The notes beneath the pieces were generated by a model. It was not told the DNA's origin. It searched no databases and was given only the letters and a program-made list of their open reading frames with translations. Shown here one piece after another: positions 1-8,154 of a stretch of 50,217 nucleotides of DNA. The stretch is from the NCBI GenBank assembly GCA_902812415.1, contig CADDZJ010000018.1:1-50217 (forward strand), in the 5' to 3' direction. The stretch comes from Acidobacteriota bacterium. GTDB lineage: Bacteria > Acidobacteriota > Terriglobia > UBA7540. A program made the translations under genes and the position numbers. How positions within the stretch are numbered: the stretch's first letter is position 1; each line of letters opens with the position of its first letter.

Positions 1-2
1 GC

Positions 3-77
3 CCCGACCGGCCGGGGGCGGGCGAGGGGGCGACATACTTGAGCGGACTTGCGAAATGCAGCATTAAGGAGAAGTGA
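3..77 (+). CDS. 3' end of an upstream CDS, possibly ccmE (partial)
   Basis: An open frame enters from the left edge and stops at a TGA (75-77) that overlaps the ATG of ccmF as TGATG. The last residues read GLAKCSIKEK. That loosely resembles the C-terminal tail of heme chaperone CcmE proteins, which often end in an AKCxSKYE-like segment, and ccmE commonly precedes ccmF. Only about 24 codons are visible and the first half is Gly/Pro/Arg-rich, so the identity is an inference from position and a weak match. A second frame ending at the TAA at 65-67 is also open, but it shows no recognisable motif. Confidence 0.35.
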   Translation, partial: PDRPGAGEGATYLSGLAKCSIKEK

Positions 78-2101
78 TGAATCAATTCGGCAGCGTCGGG
101 CTGATTGCCGCCATAGCTTTTGCGATTTATGCGGTGATTGCAGGCGTGGCGGGCGGGAAGCTTTCCAGCCTCAAGATCACCCGCAGCGCTGAGCGTGCCG
201 CGCTGGCCTTCTTCGTCATGATCACCCTGTCGGTGATCGCCTTGGAAATTTTGATCTTTACGAATAATTTCCACAACGCCTACGTTGCCACCCACTCCAA
301 TCGAGACCTTCCTTTCTATTACAAGTTTGCCGTGCTTTGGGGAGGGCAGGAGGGATCGCTTCTTTTCTGGACCTGGCTGCTCTCCATATATATAGCACTG
401 GCGGTGTTGCTTAACCGGCGCAAAAACCGGCAGTTAATGCCCTATATGATTGCTTTTATTATGGGCGTTGGCGTCTTCTTCTCTTCGATAACTTTTTTTG
501 TCGCCAATCCCTTCCAAGGCCTTGCGATGGCTTCCGGCGGCAATCTGACGCCTTTTACCCCGCCGGACGGCAACGGTTTGAACCCTTCCCTGCAATACCC
601 TTCCATGCTGATTCACCCCATCATGCTTTACCTGGGGTATGTTGGCATGGCGATTCCGTTCGCCTTTGGCATGGCGGCGCTGGTGACGAAGCAACTGGGC
701 GACAACTGGATTCGGATGACACGTCGGTGGACGATGGTGCCGTGGATGTTTCTGGGCGCGGGAATTCTGCTGGGCGGCCACTGGGCGTACAACGTGCTCG
801 GATGGGGCGGCTATTGGGCGTGGGACCCCGTGGAGAACGCTTCGTTGCTTCCCTGGCTGGCAGGAACGGCTTTTCTGCATTCCGTTATGGTGCAGGAAAA
901 GCGGGGGATGCTGAAGGTGTGGAACGTGGTCCTGGTCATTGTCACCTTCTGGTTGAGCATCTTCGGCACATTCCTGACGCGCAGCGGCATCATTCAATCC
1001 GTGCATGCCTTCGCTCAGTCAGATATTGGCCCTTACTTTGCGGTGTTTCTTGCTCTCATTGCGATCGTTTCTCTCACGCTTCTGTTTCTGCGTCTGGATT
1101 TTCTGAAGAGCGAGAATACGCTTGATTCGGTCGTTTCGCGGGAGAGCGGCTTCCTTTTTAATAATTGGATTTTGCTGGCGCTGGTTTTTGCCGTGCTCTG
1201 GGGAACAATCTTCCCGATTATCTCCAAAGCCGTCGAGGGGCGGACGGTGACGGTGGGGCCGCCCTTCTTCAATAAAGTTGCCGTCCCCATGGGACTGCTG
1301 CTGCTTTTCCTGACCGGGGCAGGTCCGCTTCTCGCTTGGCGCAAAACTTCGTTTGAGAGTCTGAAGCGTAATTTCACCATTCCGGTCATCATCGCCGTGG
1401 CGGCGGGCGTGATTTTATTCCTGGCCGGCTTGCGGAATCTTTATTCCTGGATGAGCATGTTTCTGGGGGCTTTTGTCGCAGCGTGCGTTTTGGGAGAATT
1501 TTACAAGGGCGCTCGCACCCGGCAGCGGGGCACGGGAGAGAATTTTTTTCATGCGCTTTATAGCCTGTCGGCTCGCAATACGCGGCGCTATGGCGGCTAC
1601 GTCGTTCACATCGGAATAGTCCTCATCTTCATTGGTCTGGCAGGGCTGGCGTTCAAGACTCATACCAAAACCCTGATGCAGGACGGCGACCTGATGCGCG
1701 CAGGCGACTATCTGATCCGCTGTGACAGCCTGAACGCGGGCGACACGCCTAACTACACGTATCAGAGCGCCGTGCTGACAGTCATCAAAGATGGAAAAGC
1801 TTACGCGACCATGGAGCCGCAGCGCAGGTTTTACAAAGCCAGCCAGCAGCCGATCAGCCACGTGGCTCTCCGCCGGTCGCTGGCAGAAGACCTTTATGTA
1901 GTGCTGGCCGGGCAGGACCCGGGCACCGGAAAGGCAGTGATCGAAGTCTTTGTAAATCCGCTGGTGGTCTGGGTATGGATAGGCGGCATCGTAATGGTGT
2001 TGGGAACCATCATTGCCTTGATCCCGAGCCGTGTGGAACGCGAGATGGCCCAGATCCGGCAGGCGCAGATGGAGGCGCTGGAAGAACGGAATGCCCTCTA
2101 G
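77..2101 (+). CDS. ccmF: Cytochrome c heme lyase subunit CcmF
   Basis: CcmF is the large inner-membrane subunit of the System I cytochrome c heme lyase. It receives heme from holo-CcmE and, with CcmH, attaches it to apocytochrome c in the periplasm. The protein is about 674 residues, normal for the family, and is mostly hydrophobic with many predicted membrane segments. The tryptophan-rich heme-handling WWD region is clear (WGGYWAWDPVENASLLPW, near residues 245-262). A periplasmic loop precedes the last membrane helix near the C terminus. ATG 77 is preferred over GTG 74 because the AAGGAG at 66-71 sits 5 nt before the ATG but only 2 nt before the GTG. The gene overlaps the next one by 11 nt, so the two are probably translationally coupled. 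It heads a ccm operon on the + strand. Confidence 0.95.
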   Translation: MNQFGSVGLIAAIAFAIYAVIAGVAGGKLSSLKITRSAERAALAFFVMITLSVIALEILIFTNNFHNAYVATHSNRDLPFYYKFAVLWGGQEGSLLFWTWLLSIYIALAVLLNRRKNRQLMPYMIAFIMGVGVFFSSITFFVANPFQGLAMASGGNLTPFTPPDGNGLNPSLQYPSMLIHPIMLYLGYVGMAIPFAFGMAALVTKQLGDNWIRMTRRWTMVPWMFLGAGILLGGHWAYNVLGWGGYWAWDPVENASLLPWLAGTAFLHSVMVQEKRGMLKVWNVVLVIVTFWLSIFGTFLTRSGIIQSVHAFAQSDIGPYFAVFLALIAIVSLTLLFLRLDFLKSENTLDSVVSRESGFLFNNWILLALVFAVLWGTIFPIISKAVEGRTVTVGPPFFNKVAVPMGLLLLFLTGAGPLLAWRKTSFESLKRNFTIPVIIAVAAGVILFLAGLRNLYSWMSMFLGAFVAACVLGEFYKGARTRQRGTGENFFHALYSLSARNTRRYGGYVVHIGIVLIFIGLAGLAFKTHTKTLMQDGDLMRAGDYLIRCDSLNAGDTPNYTYQSAVLTVIKDGKAYATMEPQRRFYKASQQPISHVALRRSLAEDLYVVLAGQDPGTGKAVIEVFVNPLVVWVWIGGIVMVLGTIIALIPSRVEREMAQIRQAQMEALEERNAL

Positions 2102-2600
2102 AAAGGCGCTTGGAAATTATTTGAGGATTCTTCTTCTGGGGCTTGTTGCTTGCCTGCAAACTGCGGCGTTGCCCATAGCGCAGACCACGGCCAAACCCAC
2201 GCTGGAGGAAGTAGGCAATCAGGTTTATTGCCTCTGTGGCTGTGTAACCACGCTCAATCGCTGCCCGCATTTGCCGTCTGAATGCGCAAGCCGAGCGCAG
2301 ATGCAGGACCTGATTCTGAAAGATATCGATCAGGGCAAGAGAGATGCGGCCATCCTCCAGGACCTGACCGCACGTTACGGTGTCCGCGTGCTGGCGTCGC
2401 CACCCGCTCAGGGTTTCGACCTGACCGTCTGGGTGCTGCCGGGCATCGGGCTGATTATCGGATTCATCATTGTGGTCCTGATTGTCCGTCGATGGTGGAG
2501 AAAACCGAAAACACCGCAGGCTTCATCTGTTGCGCTTGACCCCAAGATCATGGCGGAAGTGGAAGAAGAGATGAACAGGATGGAGTCATGGAAGGATTAA
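2091..2600 (+). CDS. ccmH: Cytochrome c maturation protein CcmH (CxCGC variant)
   Basis: This is a CcmH/CycL-type thiol-disulfide protein that keeps apocytochrome CXXCH cysteines reduced for heme ligation by CcmF. ATG 2091 gives 169 residues: an N-terminal signal/anchor (about residues 9-28), a small periplasmic helical domain, one membrane helix (about 110-132) and a short acidic cytoplasmic tail. The usual LRCPxCQ active site is replaced by VYCLCGCVTTLNRC followed by PHLPSEC, a Cys-rich variant that I associate from memory with acidobacterial and deltaproteobacterial CcmH. The start lies inside the end of ccmF, and a GGAAGA stretch precedes it at 2079-2084. The longer open frame from 2031 is only the shadow of ccmF. 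The identity is firm; the exact redox chemistry of the variant motif is not known from sequence. Confidence 0.9.
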   Translation: MPSRKALGNYLRILLLGLVACLQTAALPIAQTTAKPTLEEVGNQVYCLCGCVTTLNRCPHLPSECASRAQMQDLILKDIDQGKRDAAILQDLTARYGVRVLASPPAQGFDLTVWVLPGIGLIIGFIIVVLIVRRWWRKPKTPQASSVALDPKIMAEVEEEMNRMESWKD

Positions 2601-2726
2601 TCCATTGGGTCATTGAATCATTGTGATTGTTCACTCTCGCAGATCCGCCGTCGGCTGGAAGAGTGTCAGGGACTGGATGCAAGGGATGGTGATTCAAAAA
2701 CACAATCGCTCAATGAATAGGTTCCC

Positions 2727-3173
2727 ATGCTTTTAGGTTTGATTTTTCTTTTTGCAATCGGCCTGGCGTTGTTTGTGATTTACCCCATGCTCTCCTCCCG
2801 GGATGAAGAGAAGTCCACCCTTCCGGTGGATGTGACTCCGGCGGCGGACCTGAAGCGGCGCCGGATGGTGGTGTACGAAAACCTTCAGGACCTGGAGTTT
2901 GAATATCAGGCCAGGAAGATTGCTCCCAAGGATTATGAAGCCTTGCGCGAAAACTATCGGGCCGAGGCCGCGCGGCTTATGGTGGCCTCGCGGGAACTTG
3001 ACCGGGGCACTGCCGAGGACCGGTTTATTGAGAAGGAAGTTGCGGCGCGTCGCGCAAGGCTGAGGGACCGGGCGGCTGAAAGCTATGTCTGCAAGAAGTG
3101 CGGGTTTAATAATCCTGTGCCGGTAAAATTCTGTGGCAATTGCGGATCTCCCATCTCAAATCCCCGCGCCTGA
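2727..3173 (+). CDS. CcmI-like membrane protein with C-terminal zinc ribbon
   Basis: A 148-residue protein with three parts. It has one N-terminal membrane helix (residues 1-22), then a charged helical region containing the CcmI-type segment LQDLEFEYQARKIAPKDYEA (about 52-71). It ends in a zinc ribbon, CKKC-x10-CGNC (about 125-142). CcmI proteins start with a membrane helix and a comparable L-x-D-L-E-x-E-y-x-x-G-K-I/L segment, and they present apocytochrome c to the heme lyase. The cytosolic zinc ribbon replaces the periplasmic TPR domain of classical CcmI. The gene sits 126 nt after ccmH and before ccmA, supporting a role in cytochrome c assembly, but the partner and substrate are unknown. 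Its end overlaps the open frame, though probably not the true start, of the next gene. Confidence 0.75.
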   Translation: MLLGLIFLFAIGLALFVIYPMLSSRDEEKSTLPVDVTPAADLKRRRMVVYENLQDLEFEYQARKIAPKDYEALRENYRAEAARLMVASRELDRGTAEDRFIEKEVAARRARLRDRAAESYVCKKCGFNNPVPVKFCGNCGSPISNPRA

Positions 3174-3198
3174 AAAGTTTCTGCTAAGATTCACGGTA

Positions 3199-4455
3199 GT
3201 GAAAGTCTCCTGCCTAAAATCCGGTGGTGTGATGGCGGCGTTGGTTTTGGTGGTAGCCCTCTTCGCGCCTCTTCCGCTTCGGGCTGCTGCAGGTCGGATT
3301 GAGGGCCAGATTGTGAATGGTACAACGAACCAGCCGGTGTCTAACCAGGCGGTGGAGCTTCTCCAGCCTGGCAACAACGGGATGCGCCGGGTCGCTGAAA
3401 CCCGCTCCGACGCTGCCGGTCGGTTCATGTTTGCAAGCGACGACATCCAGTCCAACACTTTCTATCTGCTCCAGGCTACCTACGAGGGCGTTGACTATCA
3501 TGCTCCGGTGCGGCTGGGAGAAAATCCTTCAGCCAGACTGAATTTCAAGATTTACGATTCCACCCCGGCGCCCTGGCATTTTCATGTCAGTTCAGCGCGA
3601 TTCCTGGTGCGCGCCCAGGGCGATAAAATTCGGGTGGAGGAACTATTCGCTATCCGGAATGACAGCCGGCCTGCTGTCTCTTTCGTCAATCCCAATGGCA
3701 CATTCTTTTTCAATCTCGCCAAAGACGCAGGGCAGCCTTCCGTGGCCGTGGCAGGCGAGATGAACATGCCTCTGCCGCAGGAAGCGCAGGCGGGGAAGTC
3801 GCCGGGCCAATACTTCATCCAATATCCACTGAAACCGGGCCTCACCGTGGTGATGGTCGAATACGAAGCGGACTATTCTTCCGAAAGCTTTCGTCTTGCA
3901 GACAGCGTTCCCTACCCGATTGACCAGATCGAGTTGGATGTGGTGCCGGCGGCGCTGGCCGTGAAATCCGCCATTTTCAAGCCTGCGGGCACGGATGCCG
4001 ATACAGGCGGTCAGAAGCTGTTGGCTGAGAATTTGAAGCCGGACACAGCCCTTGAAGCCAGCTTTCAGGGCGCGGCTTCCGGGGGAACGGCGCCCCAAAA
4101 CAGCGGCGACCAGGATGTGAAGGAGCTTCCCAATGCCATGACGCGCCTGGGTGTTCCGCTCCTGGGGTGCTTCCTGCTGGTCTTGTTATGGGCGATGGGA
4201 GTTCGGGTTTCCAAGGAATGGTCGAAACGCGATCTGGGTCGCGCGGGCAGCCCGGCGCAAAAAGAGCTGGAAGCCAAGCTTGAAAAGTTTCTGGATTCAC
4301 TGGCCAATCTGGACGAGTTGTTTGACGCCGGCAAAATTCCGGAAAAGAAATATTGGCGAGAGCGCCTGGACTTGAAGGCGAAATTGGTGGTTCTGCTTAA
4401 GAAAAGCCCTCCGGCATTTCTCGAATCCTATGCCACCCGACACAACCCACACTGA
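3199..4455 (+). CDS. Secreted/membrane-anchored protein with carboxypeptidase-regulatory-like domain, ccm-linked
   Basis: A protein of about 418 residues with an N-terminal signal peptide (KVSCLKSG then a hydrophobic stretch ending PLRA). Next comes a beta-rich region starting GRIEGQIVNGTTNQPVSNQ, typical of carboxypeptidase regulatory-like / transthyretin-like folds, then a long extracytoplasmic domain. A membrane helix (LLGCFLLVLLWAMGV) and a cytosolic tail follow. The tail contains LANLDELFDAGKIPEKKYWR, similar to the short helical segment of the CcmI-like protein upstream. GTG 3199 is chosen because it gives lysines ahead of the hydrophobic core; GTG 3229 or ATG 3232 are alternatives. The 3' end overlaps ccmA by 26 nt, so it belongs to the ccm operon. 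Function is unknown; a scaffold or sensor for cytochrome maturation is an inference from context. Confidence 0.75.
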   Translation: MKVSCLKSGGVMAALVLVVALFAPLPLRAAAGRIEGQIVNGTTNQPVSNQAVELLQPGNNGMRRVAETRSDAAGRFMFASDDIQSNTFYLLQATYEGVDYHAPVRLGENPSARLNFKIYDSTPAPWHFHVSSARFLVRAQGDKIRVEELFAIRNDSRPAVSFVNPNGTFFFNLAKDAGQPSVAVAGEMNMPLPQEAQAGKSPGQYFIQYPLKPGLTVVMVEYEADYSSESFRLADSVPYPIDQIELDVVPAALAVKSAIFKPAGTDADTGGQKLLAENLKPDTALEASFQGAASGGTAPQNSGDQDVKELPNAMTRLGVPLLGCFLLVLLWAMGVRVSKEWSKRDLGRAGSPAQKELEAKLEKFLDSLANLDELFDAGKIPEKKYWRERLDLKAKLVVLLKKSPPAFLESYATRHNPH

Positions 4456-5173
4456 GCCTGCTCTCGAACTCCGCGGCATATCCAAATATTTCGGGGACTT
4501 GGCGGCGCTGAGAGGCGTCACGCTGCGCATCGCGCGGGGCGAGTCCGTGCTGATTTACGGCCCGAATGGCGCCGGCAAGACGACGCTACTGCGGACGCTG
4601 GCTTCGCTGGCGCAACCGACCGAAGGCGAGATTTGGATGGATGGGCGGCGGATGGATCGTTATCCGGCGACCTGCAAAGCGAAAATCGGATTCGTTTCGC
4701 ATGCCACGTTCCTTTACAACGATCTGACGGTTCGGGAGAATCTAGCGCTCGCGGGCAGGCTGTTTGGCCTCCGGGGCGTGGAGAAGAGAGTGGAGAGGGC
4801 GCTTGAGCTCTTTATGCTGCGCGAGCGCGCCGGTTTTCTTGTCCGCAATCTCTCGCGTGGATTGCAGCAGCGGGTGACGCTGGCACGAGCCTTGCTTCAT
4901 GATCCGGATTTTCTGTTGCTGGATGAGCCTTTCACCGGGCTCGACGCTGAATCGACCGCCAACCTCGAAAATCTTCTGCGGAAATTGCCTGAGCGAGGGA
5001 AAGCGCTGGTCTTCTCGACGCATCGTTTTGCCCAGGGTGCTTCGATGGCGCAACGGCTGGTGGCGCTCGAAAAAGGCAGAATCAGCTATGATGGCCCTTT
5101 GACTCAAGCGTCCTTATCGTCGCTGCGCATTGAGCCGGAGGCGGCGGCGATCGAGAACAAGGTCCGTTTGTGA
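4430..5173 (+). CDS. ccmA: Heme exporter ATP-binding protein CcmA
   Basis: ABC-transporter ATPase of the CcmABCD complex, which uses ATP hydrolysis to release holo-CcmE from CcmC/CcmD. The 247 residues hold a complete nucleotide-binding domain: Walker A GPNGAGKTT near residue 44, signature LSRGLQQR near 141, Walker B LLLDEP near 162, and a switch His in STHR. The length is somewhat above the E. coli protein, as is usual for many non-enteric CcmA. ATG 4430 lies within the preceding gene (26-nt overlap), indicating coupling. ccmB and ccmC follow, which distinguishes this from a generic ABC ATPase. The C-terminal 25 residues are less conserved. Confidence 0.93.
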   Translation: MPPDTTHTEPALELRGISKYFGDLAALRGVTLRIARGESVLIYGPNGAGKTTLLRTLASLAQPTEGEIWMDGRRMDRYPATCKAKIGFVSHATFLYNDLTVRENLALAGRLFGLRGVEKRVERALELFMLRERAGFLVRNLSRGLQQRVTLARALLHDPDFLLLDEPFTGLDAESTANLENLLRKLPERGKALVFSTHRFAQGASMAQRLVALEKGRISYDGPLTQASLSSLRIEPEAAAIENKVRL

Positions 5174-5294
5174 GAATGCAGCATCTCCGGCTTCTTTCCT
5201 GGAACTTCCCAGGCAGCCGCGTTCAGGTGCGAACGTCAAGCGTTATGAGCTTTCATAAAGCCACTCACCATGCCGCGGGCATCTTTCTCTTCCG

Positions 5295-5975
5295 ATGATG
5301 CATAGTCTTGAAATCATCTGGATTTTGTTTTTGAAGGATCTGCGCTTGGAATGGCGCCGGCGCGAAACGCTGGCTTCCATCTGCGTGTTCGGCATCTTGG
5401 TGGTGTTTCTGCTCGACTTTGCCTTCCAACCCGCCGGCGAGGAATCGCTGCGACTTTTGCCCGGAGTGTTGTGGATTGCCTTTGCGTTCGCAGGCATTCT
5501 GGGATTCAACCATTCCTTCGTCGCGGAGCGAGAGAACGCTTGCTTGGAAGGGTTGAGGCTGGCGCCGATTGATGCCGGATTGATTTACCTCGCCAAGCTG
5601 CTGGCCAATTTTCTCTTCCTGGCCGTCGCCGAAGCAGTGATCGTTTTTGCGGCCTCGCTCTGGTATAACTTCTCGTTTCTTCCTGCTTTCAAGTGGTTTG
5701 TGGTGATTGTCGCCTTCGGGACGCTGGGCTATGTGGCGGTCGGCGTCATGTTTGGCGCCGTGGCTTCGAACACGCGCATGCGCGAAGTGATGCTTCCCGT
5801 CTTGCAGTTTCCCGTGATTGTCCCCATCTTCATCGGCGCCATTGAGGCCACCACAAGCGCGCTGAAAGGCGACGCGCCAGGGCAGTTCGCAAGCTGGGTG
5901 AGGTTGCTGATCGCCTTCAGCGTGATCTTTATCGTGCTGTCGTTTTTGCTTTTTGAATACGTTCTGGAAGAATAG
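5295..5975 (+). CDS. ccmB: Heme exporter membrane subunit CcmB
   Basis: CcmB is the membrane permease-like partner of CcmA in the CcmABCD complex. The 226 residues begin with a cytosolic segment FLKDLRLEWRRRE, characteristic of CcmB, followed by six hydrophobic segments. No shine-dalgarno of note is visible; ATG 5295 is followed directly by ATG 5298, and either could be used. The gene is 121 nt downstream of ccmA and 4 nt upstream of the preferred ccmC start. The 121-nt gap contains no open gene. Assignment rests on hydropathy, the N-terminal motif and operon position. Confidence 0.92.
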   Translation: MMHSLEIIWILFLKDLRLEWRRRETLASICVFGILVVFLLDFAFQPAGEESLRLLPGVLWIAFAFAGILGFNHSFVAERENACLEGLRLAPIDAGLIYLAKLLANFLFLAVAEAVIVFAASLWYNFSFLPAFKWFVVIVAFGTLGYVAVGVMFGAVASNTRMREVMLPVLQFPVIVPIFIGAIEATTSALKGDAPGQFASWVRLLIAFSVIFIVLSFLLFEYVLEE

Positions 5976-5979
5976 CTTC

Positions 5980-6666
5980 GTGATAAGAAAACACTCCTCC
6001 ATGACGGCGCATGCCATCCTGACGCTGGCCTGGCTTCTGGTGGCGCTTTACATGATCTTCATTTACGCGCCGTCCGATGTGAATCAGGGGAACGTCTATC
6101 GCATCATGTACGTTCACGTCTCCTCAGGCTGGACGGCGATGATCGCCTATTTCCTGGTCTTCGTTGGGAGCGTCTGGTATGTCTGGAAACGTTCGCCGTT
6201 TGCGGATGACGTGGCCTGTGCCTCCGCAGAGGTGGGATTCATTTTCTGTAGTTGCCTGTTGATAACCGGGCCGCTGTGGGCGAAGCCCATCTGGGGCATC
6301 TGGTGGACGTGGGATGCGCGCCTGACGCTCACCTTCGTCCTTTGGCTGCTTTTCGTGGCTTACCTGCTGGTGCGCAGCTTCTTTATCAATCCCGGCCGGG
6401 CGGCGTTGTTAAGCGCCGTGGTGGGCATTATCGGTTTCGTGGATGTCCCGATCGACTACATGGCCATCCGCTGGTGGCGGACGCAGCACCCGCAGCCCGT
6501 GATTATGGGCGGACCTAATTCCGGTCTTCCGCCTTCAATGGAGGCTACGCTTTTTGTCAGCGCGGGAGCGTTTCTCTGTCTGTTCTTCTATCTGCTTCGT
6601 CAGGGATTGAGGCTTGCCGAAGCGCGGCGGGAAATCGGGCAGCTTCGCCGGCTACTCAGCGAATAG
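5980..6666 (+). CDS. ccmC: Heme exporter/heme-handling protein CcmC
   Basis: CcmC is a six-helix membrane protein that loads heme onto the periplasmic chaperone CcmE. The heme-handling WWD motif is present (WGIWWTWDARLT, near residue 110), as is the family segment YRIMYVHVSSGW near residue 37 with its conserved His. GTG 5980 is preferred: a GGAAG lies 10 nt upstream and the start adds positive residues before the first helix. ATG 6001 is the alternative. A TTG at 5953 inside ccmB is less likely. The gene is followed at 29 nt by the ccmD-like gene, completing ccmABCD. About 228 residues is normal for the family. Confidence 0.93.
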   Translation: MIRKHSSMTAHAILTLAWLLVALYMIFIYAPSDVNQGNVYRIMYVHVSSGWTAMIAYFLVFVGSVWYVWKRSPFADDVACASAEVGFIFCSCLLITGPLWAKPIWGIWWTWDARLTLTFVLWLLFVAYLLVRSFFINPGRAALLSAVVGIIGFVDVPIDYMAIRWWRTQHPQPVIMGGPNSGLPPSMEATLFVSAGAFLCLFFYLLRQGLRLAEARREIGQLRRLLSE

Positions 6667-6695
6667 GCATTCCGATTCCATTCAGGTGATTCAAA

Positions 6696-6866
6696 ATGTC
6701 TGACCCCAACAACAAGTTCTTATTCATCGCTTACAGCCTGGTCTGGATTGTCTTCATGCTCTATGCCTGGAGCCTTGCCCGACGTCAGTCGAAGTTAAGG
6801 CGCGATTTGGAAGAGCTCAAAAGCAGGACAGCGCTTAGGGATATCCCTCCTCCGCGCGAGCCCTGA
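6696..6866 (+). CDS. ccmD: CcmD-like small membrane protein
   Basis: A 56-codon gene with an AGGTGA ribosome-binding site (6684-6689) 6 nt before its ATG. The product has a short polar N terminus and one membrane helix (FIAYSLVWIVFMLYAW, residues 10-25). A basic, helical cytosolic tail (ARRQSKLRRDLEEL) follows. This is the classic CcmD pattern: a tiny single-pass protein with Tyr in the helix and a charged coil, encoded right after ccmC. CcmD stabilises the CcmC:CcmE:heme adduct and is needed to release holo-CcmE. Sequence conservation in CcmD is low, so the call depends on topology and position. Confidence 0.8.
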   Translation: MSDPNNKFLFIAYSLVWIVFMLYAWSLARRQSKLRRDLEELKSRTALRDIPPPREP

Positions 6867-7037
6867 AGTCATGGAATGAAGTTTCAGTCCCTCGCCGCCT
6901 GGGACATTTTCGTAAGTAAGTCTTTGGCCTTGTCCGCCCGCTTATACATACAAATGATTAAGTGAACTCTCCAGTAAATCCTACGGGTTGCAGCCGATTG
7001 CATCGGCTTCGAGCGATGTGAAACAGTGGAAGCTTGT

Positions 7038-7065
7038 TCCCAAGCGCTGGTTATCCCGCTTGGGA
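7038..7065. terminator. 9-bp hairpin followed by TTTT between the ccm operon and a response regulator gene
   Basis: Arms TCCCAAGCG (7038-7046) and CGCTTGGGA (7057-7065) pair perfectly around a 10-nt loop and are followed by TTTTG. It could terminate transcription reading out of the ccm operon, although the U-run is short. It lies 57 nt before the response regulator ATG, so an operator or 5'-leader structure is also possible. The rest of 6867-7122 shows no gene. Confidence 0.4.
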
Positions 7066-7122
7066 TTTTGATTTCATCCGGATTGCGCGCGGAAAGCTTT
7101 GAAGCGGAAGTGAGGCGGTTTT

Positions 7123-7815
7123 ATGGGCTGTGCTGATCTGAGGTTGCATGATGAGAATAAACAGCGGAAGCTGCGGATTCTGATTGCTGACGATCATGAC
7201 GTGGTGCGCCAGGGGTTGCGCGTCCTGTTTGAGGCTGAGCCTGGGAAATACGAAGTAACTGCGGAAGCGAGAACCGGTCGGGAGGCGGTCGAGCAGGCCA
7301 TTCAACTGAAGCCGGATGTGGTTATTCTGGATGTCAGCATGCCGGAGATGAACGGCATTGAGGCTACTCGCCAGATTCGCGCAGCGGCGCCGAAGGTCGA
7401 AGTCCTCATCCTCACCATGCATCAGTCGGAATCGATGGTCGAGGAGTTGCTGGAAGCCGGGGCGCGAGGATATATCCTTAAGACCGATGCTTCGCGCGAC
7501 GTTCTCGAGGCCGTCGAATCGCTAAGCCGAAGCAGACCGTTTTTCACCCCATCGGTTGCCGGCATGGTGCTTGAAGGTTTTCTGAGCATACCGAACGCGC
7601 GGCATCCTCACAGCATTCAGGCGCTGACGGCAAGAGAGCGCGAGACTTTGCAGTTGCTCGCCGAGGGCCGCTCCAATAAAGAAGTGGCTTCGCTGTTCGG
7701 AGTTAGCATCAAGACCATCGAGACGCATCGGAACAACATCAAACGCAAGCTCAGGCTGAGATCGATATCCGATCTGGTTCACTATGCGGTGCGCGAGCAT
7801 ATTATCCAGGCTTGA
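7123..7815 (+). CDS. NarL/FixJ-type response regulator
   Basis: A 230-residue two-domain response regulator. The receiver domain (about residues 17-135) has the acidic pair in IADDHD, the phosphoacceptor Asp in VVILDVSMPEMNG (near residue 70), and the conserved Lys in YILKTD. A LuxR/GerE-type helix-turn-helix follows (about 165-228: LTARERETLQLLAEGRSNKEVA, then SIKTIETHRNNIKRKL). It should bind DNA as a phosphorylation-dependent dimer. A GAGG at 7112-7115 is 7 nt before the ATG. No histidine kinase is adjacent; the NarX-like kinases at 11905 and 14418 are candidate partners by type only. Its closest relative in the window is the regulator at 10564. Confidence 0.92.
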   Translation: MGCADLRLHDENKQRKLRILIADDHDVVRQGLRVLFEAEPGKYEVTAEARTGREAVEQAIQLKPDVVILDVSMPEMNGIEATRQIRAAAPKVEVLILTMHQSESMVEELLEAGARGYILKTDASRDVLEAVESLSRSRPFFTPSVAGMVLEGFLSIPNARHPHSIQALTARERETLQLLAEGRSNKEVASLFGVSIKTIETHRNNIKRKLRLRSISDLVHYAVREHIIQA

Positions 7816-8154
7816 GCGTTTGCAGAAACAGCCGCTGAACCCTGGGCTGCGCTGAAACCATCCCTTGCGATCACTCCCGCGCCAGCGGAGGACTTCCGGA
7901 TTGCAAATCCTGCCACGAATTCCGTTTAACAACAATCCAATCCCTATGAGGCGCTCGGATAGCGAGCGGCTCGCCCAGGCCAAAGGGGATTGGCAGGAGG
8001 AATCAAGGATTGGCTGCAGGGAGAGCCGCTCTGAACGGTGACAGAATGACACAGCGCAATCCTGTTCGCTATCAGGTACGCTACGGGTTTTGTGTTGAAA
8101 GTTACTGTAGACTGGGCCTGAAAATGGTGATTCACTCCTACCGCGCAGTTCCCA
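7816..8154. other. Intergenic region without a recognised gene
   Basis: This 339-nt stretch lies between the convergent response regulator and the small Cys-rich gene. The open frames here (for example on the minus strand from 8052 into the regulator) have no recognisable motif and overlap the real gene. I see no clear terminator, only a short G/C-rich palindrome just after the regulator stop codon. Confidence 0.5.

Noticed and set aside
2601-2726. Inverted TTGAATCA / TGATTCAA words between ccmH and the CcmI-like gene
   Set aside because: Only 8 bp of pairing over a long loop; could be chance or a fragment of another repeat.
5174-5294. Additional small gene between ccmA and ccmB
   Set aside because: The 121-nt gap has no frame with a start, ribosome-binding site and coding-like composition.
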